64,000 bases of DNA from Caryophanales bacterium UBA6259 (GCA_002441135.1 DJVJ01000051.1:76563-140562), one strand, 5' to 3'. Counted from the stretch's first letter, positions 17,784-27,437 are shown. Numbers and translations: made by a program. Notes: generated from the sequence alone by a model not told the origin.

Positions 17784-18233
17784 ATGAAAAAATTAGCAAT
17801 CCTTATTATTGTTGTTGCAGTAATTGGTTTTTTTGGTTATCAAGAGGTAATGGGATACATAGCAGATAAGGTAATGGAAAGAGTAGCAGAAACAGCATTT
17901 TCTTCTGAACAAATTAATAGCTTACTTGAAAATCCAGAGATTAAAAAAATGGTGGAAGAACAGGCCAACAATGATGTACTAATAACTCAGATTGAAGCTT
18001 CACTAAAGACAGATGGCGTGTCAACGATTACCACAAAGGAAGAAGCTGTGGAATTATTGAAAGATAAGTTTAGTGTTTCTGAGATTAAGGACCTGATTAC
18101 TTCAGTTACAAATAGTAATACAAAAGAAGAATTAAAAGATATTCAAGCTACATTACAAGCAAAGCTAACGGCAGAAGAGCTAGAGGCATTAAAGGTTATT
18201 GCCTTAGTTGAAGTATTGAAAAACAGAGAGTAG
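17784..18233 (+). CDS. Small exported or membrane-anchored protein, unknown function
   Basis: I do not recognise this 149-residue protein. It starts with a clear signal anchor (MKKLAILIIVVAVIGFFGY). The rest is helical and charged, rich in Glu, Lys and Leu, with repeated phrases such as KEEAVELLKDK, TKEELKDIQATLQAK and TAEELEALK. It contains no cysteine. AAAAGGGGAGAAA precedes the ATG. It stands alone between the nuo terminator and a protease gene that has its own promoter. Confidence 0.75.
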   Translation: MKKLAILIIVVAVIGFFGYQEVMGYIADKVMERVAETAFSSEQINSLLENPEIKKMVEEQANNDVLITQIEASLKTDGVSTITTKEEAVELLKDKFSVSEIKDLITSVTNSNTKEELKDIQATLQAKLTAEELEALKVIALVEVLKNRE

Positions 18234-18288
18234 GTACTAAAGACCTACAAATAAAAAAAGGGATTTTTATAAACTGTGTAGAAGAAGT

Positions 18289-18297
18289 TGCTATAAT
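18289..18297 (+). promoter_or_regulatory. Extended -10 promoter of the S41 protease gene
   Basis: TGCTATAAT is a perfect -10 with the TG extension, about 30 bases before the ATG at 18327. The -35 is poor (TTATAA, 18-base spacing). Confidence 0.5.
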
Positions 18298-18326
18298 AGT
18301 AAACGCAAAATGGAAGGGGCTTCTAA

Positions 18327-19733
18327 ATGCACTGGTTTAAGCAACGTTCACAGAAAAAGAGATTCACAGGCTTTATTATTGTAAGTATTCTTGTTTTCAC
18401 TCTATTTTTCTCGCCTAATATCAGTAAGGCTTTAGATGAATTTCAAGAGCAAATTGATATTATATCAGAGGTCTATTATTATATTGCAGCCTATCATGTA
18501 TCTGATGTAGATAAAGAGGAACTAATGGCAGGCGCAATAGAAGGAATGATAAAAACACTTGATGATCCTTATACAACATATTTTTCGGAGGCGGAATATC
18601 GAGAGTTTGAAGGGATGCTGAATAGTAATTTTACTGGAATCGGTGTTTACATAGAAGAAAAGGGTGGCTATATTGTAGTCCAAGCACCAATTCCAGGTTC
18701 TCCAGCTGAAGCAGCAGGTTTAAAGGCAGGAGATATCATCATTAAGGTAGAGGGCCAAGATATTACGAATATGCCATCAGAACAGGTGATTAACCTGATT
18801 AAAGGACCTGAAGGAACAAAAGTGAAAATTACAATTAAGCGAGCTGAACAAATAAGTGATGTAACAATTACTAGGCAAAGGATTCAGCTACCATCTGTAG
18901 AGGCAGAAATGCTAGACCAAGGTATAGGCTATTTAAGACTATATCAATTTGGTGAAAATGCAGGTCAAGAAGTGCAACAACAGCTTGAAAAGCTTAAACA
19001 ACAAGGAATGAAAAAGCTGATTTTTGATTTGCGCGGAAATCCGGGGGGATATCTAAATACATCCTTGGATATATTGGAGAACTTTATTGTAGATGGGCCA
19101 GCTCTATATGTAAAGGATAAAACTGGGGTTCTCCAATCCGTTAATATTAGTAATGGAACCAATTGGGACTTGCCAACTGTGGTATTAATTGATGATGGTT
19201 CAGCAAGTGCGGCTGAAATCGTCGCAGGTGCATTAAAGGATTATAATAAGGCAACGATAATGGGCACAAATTCTTTTGGAAAGGGAACAGTACAACAGCT
19301 TATTCCATTAGATGCAGGAGGCTATTTAAAATTAACCATTGAAGAATATATGACACCAAAGAAGAAACAAGTTAATAAAATTGGTATTAAGCCAGATATC
19401 TTAGTGGAAAATCCAGCAGCTCAGCTTTCAAGTGCGATTAAACACTTAGGTGGTAAATCCATCTTTATTGGACTTCAAGGGAAAGAATGGATTGAAGCAA
19501 ATGGACAAGACTATTTTTCATTAAGAGCGGTTGTTGAAGCTTTAGATGGCAGTGTGAAATGGATAGACAAGGTTGGTGTGGAAGTAACGTTTAAATCACA
19601 GAAAAAAATCATTCCACTATCTGAGCTGTTAATAAAGAATCAAAGCTCCTATATTTCGCAAGAAAACTTAATCAAATATTTACCGGTTAAGATAGAAAAG
19701 GAACAAGATATTGTTCTAATCACTGAAAAATAA
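18327..19733 (+). CDS. S41 C-terminal processing protease (CtpA/CtpB type)
   Basis: This 468-residue membrane-anchored serine protease has a signal anchor (about residues 13-31), a PDZ domain (about 95-175, with GIGVYIEEKG and PGSPAEAAGLKAGD) and the S41 catalytic core. The nucleophile is Ser294 in DDGSASAAEIVAG and the general base Lys319 in NSFGKGTVQ. The C-terminal ~90 residues look like a copper-amine-oxidase-N-like domain (YFSLRAVVEALDG, then VEVTFKSQKKIIPL), often a cell-wall module in Firmicutes. CtpB cleaves SpoIVFA during sporulation in B. subtilis. Which paralogue this is cannot be told. Confidence 0.93.
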   Translation: MHWFKQRSQKKRFTGFIIVSILVFTLFFSPNISKALDEFQEQIDIISEVYYYIAAYHVSDVDKEELMAGAIEGMIKTLDDPYTTYFSEAEYREFEGMLNSNFTGIGVYIEEKGGYIVVQAPIPGSPAEAAGLKAGDIIIKVEGQDITNMPSEQVINLIKGPEGTKVKITIKRAEQISDVTITRQRIQLPSVEAEMLDQGIGYLRLYQFGENAGQEVQQQLEKLKQQGMKKLIFDLRGNPGGYLNTSLDILENFIVDGPALYVKDKTGVLQSVNISNGTNWDLPTVVLIDDGSASAAEIVAGALKDYNKATIMGTNSFGKGTVQQLIPLDAGGYLKLTIEEYMTPKKKQVNKIGIKPDILVENPAAQLSSAIKHLGGKSIFIGLQGKEWIEANGQDYFSLRAVVEALDGSVKWIDKVGVEVTFKSQKKIIPLSELLIKNQSSYISQENLIKYLPVKIEKEQDIVLITEK

Positions 19734-19851
19734 ACCTAAATAATAGGCATATATGTTAAGATAAGTTTAAAAGAAAAGGTATAACGTGTTGCATGGAATA
19801 ATAATTCGTGTAATACGTTTTCCTTATTTATTGAGTAAGAAGGTGAAATTC

Positions 19852-22707
19852 GTGGGTGGATTTAATAATAGATACAACAAAATTGGTATAATTGCTATCT
19901 TAACTGTTCTTAGTATTTTTCTTATTAATATTCCAATGCCCCTTTTTCCAGAGGCGCATAAAACTGTAGAACCTCAAACAGAAGAAAATCAAACTGAAGC
20001 ATATAAAACTGAAGCACCTACAGAGTGGCTAATTAAATGGAATGGGGAAATTGATCCAGAGATATATAATGAAGTGGATGTTTTAGAGCATGTGGAAGAC
20101 CAACAACTATTCAAGGTGCGTTTAAAACCAAACATTTTAAAGGGAGAATGGGTTGAGAGATGGTCAAAGCATCCATCGATTGAATATATAAGCCCAAATG
20201 TAAAAGTAACTATCTCTGAGCAGCCCAATGATACCTATCTAGAAAATCAAGAATACTTAAAACAAATTCAAATTTACGAAGGCTGGGATATCGCAACAAA
20301 TACAGATACTACGATTGCAATCCTTGATACAGGGGTTGACCTTTATCATCCTGATTTAAAGGAAAACTTAGTAGAGGGCTATAATTTTTTAGATAAAAAT
20401 GCACTTCCTCAGGACGATAATGGACATGGAACCAACGTCACTGGTATCGTTGCTGCAGTAGGAAATAATAATCAAGGGACTGCAGGAATTAGCTGGAAAA
20501 CAAAAATAATGCCATTAAAGGTACTTGATCACAAGGGGGAGGGGGAATCCTTTATTGTTGGTCAAGGAATTCGCTATGCAGTCGATAAGGGAGCAGAGAT
20601 TATCCTTCTATCACTTGGGGAGCCAATTTACACGCCGTTTATGAAAGAAGCGGTGGACTATGCCGAAGAAAACGGCGTTTTAGTTGTTGCAGCAACAGGA
20701 AATGAAGGGAATCGCTTAAATTATCCAGCAGCACTTCCTGATGTATTATCTGTAGGAGCAGTAAACCTAGAAGATAAATATGTTAGTTATTCCAACTATG
20801 GCCAGCAAATAGATGTAGTTGCACCTGGTGAGGGGATTTATACCACAAAGCAGGGTGGAGGGTATATCTCTAACACAGGAACCTCCATGGCAGCACCACA
20901 GGTGGCAGGACTTGCTGCTTTAATTAAACAGCTTCACCCTACAATTACTCCAAGGCAAATCAGAGATTTAATTAAGTTTACTGCAGATGATGTTCATGAT
21001 ACAGGTTGGGATTCAAAAACTGGATATGGACGAATTAATGTCAAAAGTGCATTAGAAGCACCACTTTCCATCCTAAAGGACGGCTTTGAGCCAAATGATG
21101 AGAGGAATACAGCAGTAATTTTTCCTTTATATGATAGTATTCAAGCACAAATAAGCTATAAGGATACCGATTGGTACCAAATGCATTTGCCTTATAAAGG
21201 AAATCTTCAACTTGAACTACAATTAGAGCAAGAGGTTCCTTATCCACTAAGTATCCAAGTAATTACTATGGAGGGGGAAACACAGGATGCTGCTAGTTAT
21301 AAGGTAACAAAGCAACAAAAGATTGATCTTAACCTACCAGAAGGTGATGTTTGGATAAAAATCGAATTTCCAAATGCTTCACCCGAGCAAACTGCCCAGA
21401 TTGAACATGAACTCGATCCATCATTAAAGATTGATTATATGTTAAAGAGTAACTTTATCATATATAAGGATCGTTATGAGGGAAATGAGTATAGTTGGGA
21501 TGCCTATTTAATTGAAAATTTAAATAAAGTGATTACAGGAACTTTTCATCAAGAGAAGGATGTTGATTGGTACAAACTGCACTTTGACCAACAGGGAAAA
21601 CTGATGATCCGGGTTTCCGTGGACACCTTAAGAATGGACCCGATGATAACGGTACAATTTTCTGATCGAAAACGAGAAGAAATTGATGATATGGGCTGGG
21701 GGAAAACGGAATTTACAACCATTGATATTAAGCCTGGCGATTATTATATCCAAATCGCGGATTATAATGGGTATTCTGCGATTGAAGGAGAATATACCTT
21801 AGAATTTCTTTTTTATAACCAATTCGATGATCGGTATGAGCCAAATGATCTTTCTTCTACAGCTAAAGTGATTAAATTAAATGAAACAATCTATTCCAAA
21901 ATTGAAGGTGTTAATGATATTGATTGGTTTAAAGTTGAATTAAAAGTACCTATGTATTTGGATTTTAGCTTTAAAGGAGATAGCCCAACTGAGGTAACTT
22001 TTTATAACAATCAGCTTCGTAAAGAATGGGACTTTGTGAGTGAAGAAGAATCAAATCAGCAAGTAATGGAAGCTGGAACCTATTATATTCGACTAAGAAG
22101 TGAAGAAGAACTTGTATCCTATCAGTTTAAAGTTAATAGTAGAGAGCTGGATGGAGCATTTACGGATATTGGGAACCACTGGGCAAAGGATACGATTGTT
22201 AAACTATATCAAGAAGGAATTGTTAGTGGATTTGATGATTATACCTTTAGACCAGAATTAAAAATTACAAGAGCAGAAGTAGCTGCAATGGTAGATAGGG
22301 TTTTAAAATTACCAGAGGTTGATCGTAATGCTAGTCCAATATTTAAAGATGTTCCAAAAAACAGTTGGGCTTATCAACCAATTATGAACCTGTATCACCA
22401 AGAGATAATGAAAGGGTACGAAGATTTTATTTTTAAACCAGATCAACCAATTGCTAGGGATGAAATTGTAGTAATACTAACAAGAGCATTTCATTTGCCA
22501 AAATATCATGAACTTAGCTCATCTTATAAAGATGTCACCATAGGCTCCTTCGGATTTACTGAAATAAATACCTTTAAAAAATATGGTTGGGCTGTTGGGT
22601 TTGAGGATGGCACCTTTAGGCCTAGACAGACAGCCTCAAGAGCAGAATTTTTGGCGATGTTATCTAGGGTAAAAAATATCGAGCAAATTCAACAAGAAGG
22701 AGAATAA
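19852..22707 (+). CDS. SLH-anchored subtilisin-like serine protease (S8)
   Basis: From GTG 19852 this is about 951 residues. The charged start and hydrophobic stretch (about residues 11-30) make a good signal peptide, and AAGAAGGTGA lies at correct spacing; the open frame to TTG 19786 adds a poorer N-terminus. The triad is Asp159 (AILDTGVDLYHPD), His192 (DDNGHGTNVTG) and Ser345 (NTGTSMAAPQVAG). Three pre-peptidase C-terminal-like beta domains follow (DTDWYQMHLP, DVDWYKLHFD and DIDWFKVELK phrases). Three SLH repeats end the protein (FTDIGNHWAK, FKDVPKNSWAY and the last GFEDGTFRPRQTASRAEF), anchoring it to wall polysaccharide. DUF1146 starts two bases after the stop. Confidence 0.93.
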   Translation: MGGFNNRYNKIGIIAILTVLSIFLINIPMPLFPEAHKTVEPQTEENQTEAYKTEAPTEWLIKWNGEIDPEIYNEVDVLEHVEDQQLFKVRLKPNILKGEWVERWSKHPSIEYISPNVKVTISEQPNDTYLENQEYLKQIQIYEGWDIATNTDTTIAILDTGVDLYHPDLKENLVEGYNFLDKNALPQDDNGHGTNVTGIVAAVGNNNQGTAGISWKTKIMPLKVLDHKGEGESFIVGQGIRYAVDKGAEIILLSLGEPIYTPFMKEAVDYAEENGVLVVAATGNEGNRLNYPAALPDVLSVGAVNLEDKYVSYSNYGQQIDVVAPGEGIYTTKQGGGYISNTGTSMAAPQVAGLAALIKQLHPTITPRQIRDLIKFTADDVHDTGWDSKTGYGRINVKSALEAPLSILKDGFEPNDERNTAVIFPLYDSIQAQISYKDTDWYQMHLPYKGNLQLELQLEQEVPYPLSIQVITMEGETQDAASYKVTKQQKIDLNLPEGDVWIKIEFPNASPEQTAQIEHELDPSLKIDYMLKSNFIIYKDRYEGNEYSWDAYLIENLNKVITGTFHQEKDVDWYKLHFDQQGKLMIRVSVDTLRMDPMITVQFSDRKREEIDDMGWGKTEFTTIDIKPGDYYIQIADYNGYSAIEGEYTLEFLFYNQFDDRYEPNDLSSTAKVIKLNETIYSKIEGVNDIDWFKVELKVPMYLDFSFKGDSPTEVTFYNNQLRKEWDFVSEEESNQQVMEAGTYYIRLRSEEELVSYQFKVNSRELDGAFTDIGNHWAKDTIVKLYQEGIVSGFDDYTFRPELKITRAEVAAMVDRVLKLPEVDRNASPIFKDVPKNSWAYQPIMNLYHQEIMKGYEDFIFKPDQPIARDEIVVILTRAFHLPKYHELSSSYKDVTIGSFGFTEINTFKKYGWAVGFEDGTFRPRQTASRAEFLAMLSRVKNIEQIQQEGE

Positions 22708-22709
22708 GG

Positions 22710-22940
22710 ATGGAATACTTTGCATTATCTAGTATGTTATCAATTATCCTCACGATGATTGCAATTGGCTTTGCATGGTGGGGGCTACAAAGTGTTCGGT
22801 TTGATATATTTCTAAAAAAACCAGACGGACCACAGGCAAAAGGATTGCAAATTATTCTTTCTATTGCTCTTGGATATCAATTTGCTCAATTTTTCCTCGA
22901 CTATTTAGGATGGTCGATTCAATTAAGAAATCTGTTTTAA
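22710..22940 (+). CDS. ywzB: DUF1146 small membrane protein (YwzB)
   Basis: This 76-residue protein has two membrane segments (about residues 5-25 and 45-65) and the conserved WWGLQSVRFDIFLKKP loop. It matches DUF1146/YwzB, which in B. subtilis lies beside ywmB and murAA, as it nearly does here. Function is unknown. GAAGGAGAATAAGG precedes the ATG. Confidence 0.88.
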   Translation: MEYFALSSMLSIILTMIAIGFAWWGLQSVRFDIFLKKPDGPQAKGLQIILSIALGYQFAQFFLDYLGWSIQLRNLF

Positions 22941-22955
22941 TGAGTATTATTTTTG

Positions 22956-22989
22956 AGAACCTTTTTCAATGGAAAGAGGTTCTTCTTTT
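22956..22989 (+). terminator. Intrinsic terminator after ywzB
   Basis: AGAACCTTTTTC pairs with GAAAGAGGTTCT around AATG, followed by TCTTTT. Confidence 0.8.
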
Positions 22990-23068
22990 CAGAAGCGTAA
23001 AAAAGGGTTAAAATAGTTTAGGTTGATAGAAAAACGTTTTCTAAAAATAAAGGAGGAGAAACGTTTAG

Positions 23069-24976
23069 ATGAATGTGATGAAAAACGTGTTAAAATCAAT
23101 GCTTACGCATATTGATTTTTTATTGATGGTTATGGCCATATCTATAAAGTCTGTATTGATGATGAAAATGATAGGACTATCCTATCAAAATAATCATATG
23201 AGAGAGGCTACCTTAGGAGCAGTAGTGGTGCTTTTTTCTTGGACATTATTATTTAAAAGAAGAACAAGGATTATCGTTTTGCTAGTTACAAATATAATAC
23301 TCACTTTTATTTTATTTTCAGACTTGCTGTATTTCCGTTATTTTAGTGATGTAATATCTATTCCAGTTTTATTACAAGCTTTTCAATTAGATGCCTTAGG
23401 TGGCAGTATCACCAACCTATTACGATTAAGCGATTTAATTTTATGGCTAGACTTACTAGTTCTTTTGCCTGCGGGTGTGTTTTATTTTATTGCAATCAAG
23501 GGTAAAGAAGGAAAACAAGGATACAAAGGATTAATCGTTCGTTTCGTAAAAACAATTATTGTATTAGCAGTTGGTGCATTTCTTTTCTATCAACCGATAG
23601 ATCGTCATATTGAGAAATATGGAAAAGGTTTATTTCTGAACATTTGGTCTCATGTTTCCTTAGTAAATACCATGGGCGTATTTGGTTTTCATGGTTATGA
23701 TAGCTATTTGTATTTAAAGGATCATGTTTTTGGTAAAAAGGTATTATCAGAGGAAGAATTAAATCAGGTAGAGGACTATTTTACTCAGTATAACAAACAA
23801 ATTGACAAAACAACCCCATATTATGGACTAGCAAAAGGAAAGAATGTAATTGTTGTCCAAATTGAAGGTATGCAAAACTTTGTGATCAATCGGGAGATTA
23901 ATGGAAAAGAAATCACACCGAATTTAAATAAGCTTGTTAGCGAAAATATTTATTTTGAAAACTTCTATCATCAAGTTGCTCAAGCAAGAACAGCGGATGC
24001 AGAATTTTTATCTAACGTATCCCTTTATCCGTTAACTGCTGGCTCGGTTTATATTCAGTATCCGAATAATGATTTTTCATCATTGTCCAATATATTGAAG
24101 GAAAATGGGTATCAAAGCTTCGCAATGCATGCTTATGAGCCAAGCTTCTGGAATCGTTTTTCCGCTTATCAGAGCATAGGTTTTGATCGTTTTTATAGTA
24201 TTAAGGATTATACAATCGATGAAAAAGTAGGATGGTCTTTAGGAGATGAATCCTTCTTCAGACAGAATCTTGCATTTTTAAAGGAACAAAAGAGTCCATA
24301 TCATACCTTGATGATTACTTTATCTAGCCATCATCCGTATACGATTCCAAATGAATATAAGGAATTAGAGTTAGGAAAGTATGAGGGAACTGATTTTGGT
24401 AATTATATTCACTCAATGCGCTATGTTGACAAAGCAATAGGCTCCTTTGTTCAGCAATTAAAGGATGAGGGATTATGGGAGAATACTCTGCTTGTCATGT
24501 ATGGTGACCATGATAGTGGTACATTAAATGATGATGGAGAAATGTATCAATTTATTGGTGGTAAAGGTGAAATGACTCCATATGAATTTACCCAGATGCA
24601 ATGGCAGGTACCATTCTTAATTCATATTCCAGGATATGATAATGCAGAGCTTCATAATCAAGTTGTTGGCCAGATTGACATAGCACCAACCATTCTACAT
24701 TTATTAGGAATGGAAAAAGGGAAATATATGTTTGGCCAAAATGCCTTTGATTCAGAAAATCGGCTAGTGATTTTCCGATATGGTTCTTTTACAAATGGAA
24801 ATATTTTCTATCGGAATAGTGTGGATGGTATTTATGAGAATGGGAAATTGTATAATGCGAATGGCCAAGAAATTGATTTAGAGCAAGGAAAAGAGCTATA
24901 TAAAAAGGCAATAGAACGTTTGAAGATTTCTGATTTATTTCTTCAGGGAAATTTGTTGAACAAGCTAACTAAATAA
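23069..24976 (+). CDS. Lipoteichoic-acid-synthase-family membrane sulfatase-fold enzyme
   Basis: This 635-residue enzyme has five N-terminal membrane helices (to about residue 178) and an external alkaline-phosphatase/sulfatase-fold domain. The metal glutamate is Glu266 in VQIEGMQN, the nucleophile Thr308 in AQARTADAEF, and the Asp-His pair lies in MYGDHDSG. In LtaS this domain transfers glycerol-phosphate from phosphatidylglycerol to lipoteichoic acid. B. subtilis has four such proteins (LtaS, YfnI, YqgS, YvgJ), so I give no symbol. AGGAGGAGAAA precedes ATG 23069. It stands between ywzB and ywmB, where B. subtilis has no such gene. Confidence 0.92.
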   Translation: MNVMKNVLKSMLTHIDFLLMVMAISIKSVLMMKMIGLSYQNNHMREATLGAVVVLFSWTLLFKRRTRIIVLLVTNIILTFILFSDLLYFRYFSDVISIPVLLQAFQLDALGGSITNLLRLSDLILWLDLLVLLPAGVFYFIAIKGKEGKQGYKGLIVRFVKTIIVLAVGAFLFYQPIDRHIEKYGKGLFLNIWSHVSLVNTMGVFGFHGYDSYLYLKDHVFGKKVLSEEELNQVEDYFTQYNKQIDKTTPYYGLAKGKNVIVVQIEGMQNFVINREINGKEITPNLNKLVSENIYFENFYHQVAQARTADAEFLSNVSLYPLTAGSVYIQYPNNDFSSLSNILKENGYQSFAMHAYEPSFWNRFSAYQSIGFDRFYSIKDYTIDEKVGWSLGDESFFRQNLAFLKEQKSPYHTLMITLSSHHPYTIPNEYKELELGKYEGTDFGNYIHSMRYVDKAIGSFVQQLKDEGLWENTLLVMYGDHDSGTLNDDGEMYQFIGGKGEMTPYEFTQMQWQVPFLIHIPGYDNAELHNQVVGQIDIAPTILHLLGMEKGKYMFGQNAFDSENRLVIFRYGSFTNGNIFYRNSVDGIYENGKLYNANGQEIDLEQGKELYKKAIERLKISDLFLQGNLLNKLTK

Positions 24977-25024
24977 ACAAATTAAAGAATCAATGCACGA
25001 ATGAATAATGAAAAAAAATAAATA

Positions 25025-25100
25025 AAACCACTCGCTAAGTAAATGGCTCGCTTTTCTAAGGTCATTTGAAAGCTGGTGGTTTTTTCTTTGTTTTTTATTT
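25025..25100 (+). terminator. Probable terminator between the LTA-synthase-like gene and ywmB
   Basis: AACCAC and GCT at 25026-25036 can pair with AGC and GTGGTT at 25071-25081. An inner AAATG/CATTT stem adds to this, and T-rich runs follow. The stem is branched and imperfect. Confidence 0.5.
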
Positions 25101-25224
25101 TTTGATTTTTGTTTGTGTTTTTTCTTTTAGTCAGTATATCTCCTCTTTATTCTGTGAAAAATGGGTAACAACAGACAGAAAAAGGAAAAGTAATTCGAAT
25201 GTAATGAGAGGAGATACTTTTATA

Positions 25225-25986
25225 ATGAAGCATCAAACAAATCTAATGAAAAAAGAGACTTTAAAGGTGTTTGTTACAATCATAATGGCCATTTTTATCT
25301 TATTTATATCTTTCACAGCTGAAAGTAAAGAAGTTGGCGAAATAGAAAGATTAATAACTGCATTTAGCCAAAGCGGAGTACTGTTAGAGTCTTACTGGCT
25401 ACATATTGGGGTACCGTATGAGGATATTGAAAATGAGCAGAAATTACTAGAAGAAGGAAATCGATTAAGCAAAAGCTTTGGCTTACCAGAAGTAGTAATG
25501 CTAAAAAAGGTTGGCCAAGATCAAGTGTATCTTGCTACAGGAAGCTGGGGCGGAAATAGTGAAGTAGAGCTACAGCTTAAGAAGCTTCACCCATCCTCCG
25601 CGGAAGCTTACTTTGTGTTTAAGGTAAAGGGGTCAAAGGGCCTAGTAGAACTGCAAAACCATTACAAAAGACTTACTCAATTATTACAAAAAAACCAATT
25701 AGTTCCTAAAATAAACACTTGTTTACAAGGAACAATCAATGATAAACTGAATAATGATCAACAGCTTGTTTATATCGAAGGCATGCTATCAAAATTGGAA
25801 GCAGCAAAGGTTGAAGAATTAGATACCAATCTAGTAAAAAGTGTTTCAGCCTACTCACCGCTATTTCCATATGCCATAAAAACAGGACAGAAACAAATGA
25901 ACGTGCAGATCGCGACCCATTTTAACAGCTTAGATCAAAATACAGTGATAACTTTGGGAACGCCTATTATCGCAATTGAATATTAA
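25225..25986 (+). CDS. ywmB: YwmB family exported protein
   Basis: This protein of about 253 residues has an N-terminal signal anchor (about residues 12-30). Its last stretch, ITLGTPIIAIEY, is the typical end of YwmB, a TATA-box-binding-like fold protein of unknown function encoded next to murAA in Bacillus. ATG 25225 is preferred, with GAGAGGAGA 11 bases upstream. The open frame to 25066 only adds a low-complexity Phe-rich stretch overlapping the preceding terminator. Confidence 0.85.
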   Translation: MKHQTNLMKKETLKVFVTIIMAIFILFISFTAESKEVGEIERLITAFSQSGVLLESYWLHIGVPYEDIENEQKLLEEGNRLSKSFGLPEVVMLKKVGQDQVYLATGSWGGNSEVELQLKKLHPSSAEAYFVFKVKGSKGLVELQNHYKRLTQLLQKNQLVPKINTCLQGTINDKLNNDQQLVYIEGMLSKLEAAKVEELDTNLVKSVSAYSPLFPYAIKTGQKQMNVQIATHFNSLDQNTVITLGTPIIAIEY

Positions 25987-26029
25987 TATTATGTATTAAG
26001 CAAAAACTTATAGCGCGGAGGGAAGTAAT

Positions 26030-27331
26030 TTGGCTAAGATTTTGGTCCGCGGTGGGAGGCAGTTATCTGGTAGTGTGAAGATTGACGGTGCGAAAAATGC
26101 CGTTTTACCGATACTTGCCGCATCAATTCTAGGTCAAGAAGGGGATAGTATTATTTCGGATGTCCCGCCCCTAGATGATGTATTCACCATCATAGAAGTA
26201 TTACAATTTGTTGGTTTAAATGTTCAATATGACAATAATGTAGTTAAAGTAAATGCTGATAATATTCAACTTACGGAAACACCTTATGATTTAGTCCGTA
26301 AAATGAGAGCCTCCTTCCTAGTAATGGGGCCACTTCTTGCAAGAAAAGGTCATGCACGTATTGCGCTACCAGGTGGTTGTGCTATTGGTAGTCGTCCTGT
26401 CGATCTTCACCTAAAGGGCTTTGAAGCGATGGGAGCATTTATTAGTATTGGTCAAGGATATATCGATGCCAAGGTTGAAGGAAAACTAAAGGCTGCTCGT
26501 ATTTATTTGGACTATGCCAGTGTTGGCGCCACAGAAAATATTATGATGGCTGCAGTAATGGCAGAGGGTACTACAACCATTGAAAATGCAGCACAAGAGC
26601 CAGAAATAGTTGATTTAGCAAACTACTTAAATCGAATGGGAGCAAAAATTCGCGGTGCTGGTACCGGGACAATTCGCATTGATGGGGTAGAAAAATTATT
26701 TGCTACTAACCATTCCGTTATTGCCGACAGAATTGAGGCAGGTACCTTTATGGTTGCTGCAGCAATCACAGGCGGTAATGTATTGATTGAAAATGCGATT
26801 GCAAATCATTTAAAGCCACTAGTTGCAAAGCTAGAGGAGATGGGTGTTGAGATTACTGAAGAAGGAGAAGGGTTAAGAGTGAAAGCAACCCATCCTCTAA
26901 AAGCAGTAGATTTGAAAACATTACCACATCCAGGCTTCCCAACAGATATGCAATCACAAATGATGGCCCTATTATTAAAGGCTAATGGAACCAGTGTGGT
27001 AACCGAAACGGTTTTTGAGAACCGATATATGCATGTAGAAGAATTCAAACGTTTAAACGCGAATATCAAAATCCAAGGTAGAAGCGCGATTATTGAAGGG
27101 AATGCCAAGCTAATTGGAAGTAGTGTTCAAGCTACAGACCTAAGAGCAGGCGCAGCTTTAGTTATTGCAGGTTTAGTTGCTGAAGGAGTCACAGAAGTAG
27201 GTGCGGTTTATCATATTGACCGTGGCTATGTAGACTTAGTAGGTAAACTAAAACGACTTGGTGCTGACGTAGAACGTGTAGAAGAAGAACAAACCAAAGC
27301 AAGCGACCTACAACCATTGTGGGTAAAATAA
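26030..27331 (+). CDS. murA: UDP-N-acetylglucosamine 1-carboxyvinyltransferase
   Basis: MurA catalyses the first committed step of peptidoglycan synthesis, moving enolpyruvate from PEP to UDP-GlcNAc in the cytoplasm. The 433-residue protein has Lys22 in DGAKNAVLP and the fosfomycin-target cysteine Cys117 in LPGGCAIGSRPVD, so it is the Cys form. Start is TTG 26030 behind GGAGGGAAG. It follows ywmB as in B. subtilis (murAA) and ends in a strong terminator. Confidence 0.97.
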   Translation: MAKILVRGGRQLSGSVKIDGAKNAVLPILAASILGQEGDSIISDVPPLDDVFTIIEVLQFVGLNVQYDNNVVKVNADNIQLTETPYDLVRKMRASFLVMGPLLARKGHARIALPGGCAIGSRPVDLHLKGFEAMGAFISIGQGYIDAKVEGKLKAARIYLDYASVGATENIMMAAVMAEGTTTIENAAQEPEIVDLANYLNRMGAKIRGAGTGTIRIDGVEKLFATNHSVIADRIEAGTFMVAAAITGGNVLIENAIANHLKPLVAKLEEMGVEITEEGEGLRVKATHPLKAVDLKTLPHPGFPTDMQSQMMALLLKANGTSVVTETVFENRYMHVEEFKRLNANIKIQGRSAIIEGNAKLIGSSVQATDLRAGAALVIAGLVAEGVTEVGAVYHIDRGYVDLVGKLKRLGADVERVEEEQTKASDLQPLWVK

Positions 27332-27340
27332 ATACGAACA

Positions 27341-27370
27341 AAAAGCCGACCAGCACTGGTCGGCTTTTTT
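27341..27370 (+). terminator. Intrinsic terminator of murA
   Basis: AAAAGCCGACCAG pairs perfectly with CTGGTCGGCTTTT around CA, with a T6 run at its end. Confidence 0.95.
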
Positions 27371-27382
27371 ACAAAATCTAAC

Positions 27383-27437
27383 AAATGGGGCCAGGCCCCT
27401 TTTTACAAATTCTTGTAAAAGGGGCCTGGCCCCATTT
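27383..27437. repeat. REP-like GC-rich double palindrome
   Basis: AAATGGGGCCAGGCCCC (27383) is mirrored by GGGGCCTGGCCCCATTT (27421). The arms extend inward through TTTT/AAAA and TACAA/TTGTA. Each arm is also a palindrome by itself (GGGGCC-A-GGCCCC). It is far more GC-rich than its surroundings. At its right edge a 14-base unit, CCATTTCAAAAATA, is perfectly duplicated in tandem (27432-27445 and 27446-27459). It looks like a repetitive extragenic palindrome. Confidence 0.7.

Noticed and set aside
25066..25224. N-terminal extension of ywmB by 53 residues
   Set aside because: The extension is Phe-rich low complexity over the preceding terminator's T-runs; ATG 25225 has a ribosome site and gives a normal signal anchor.
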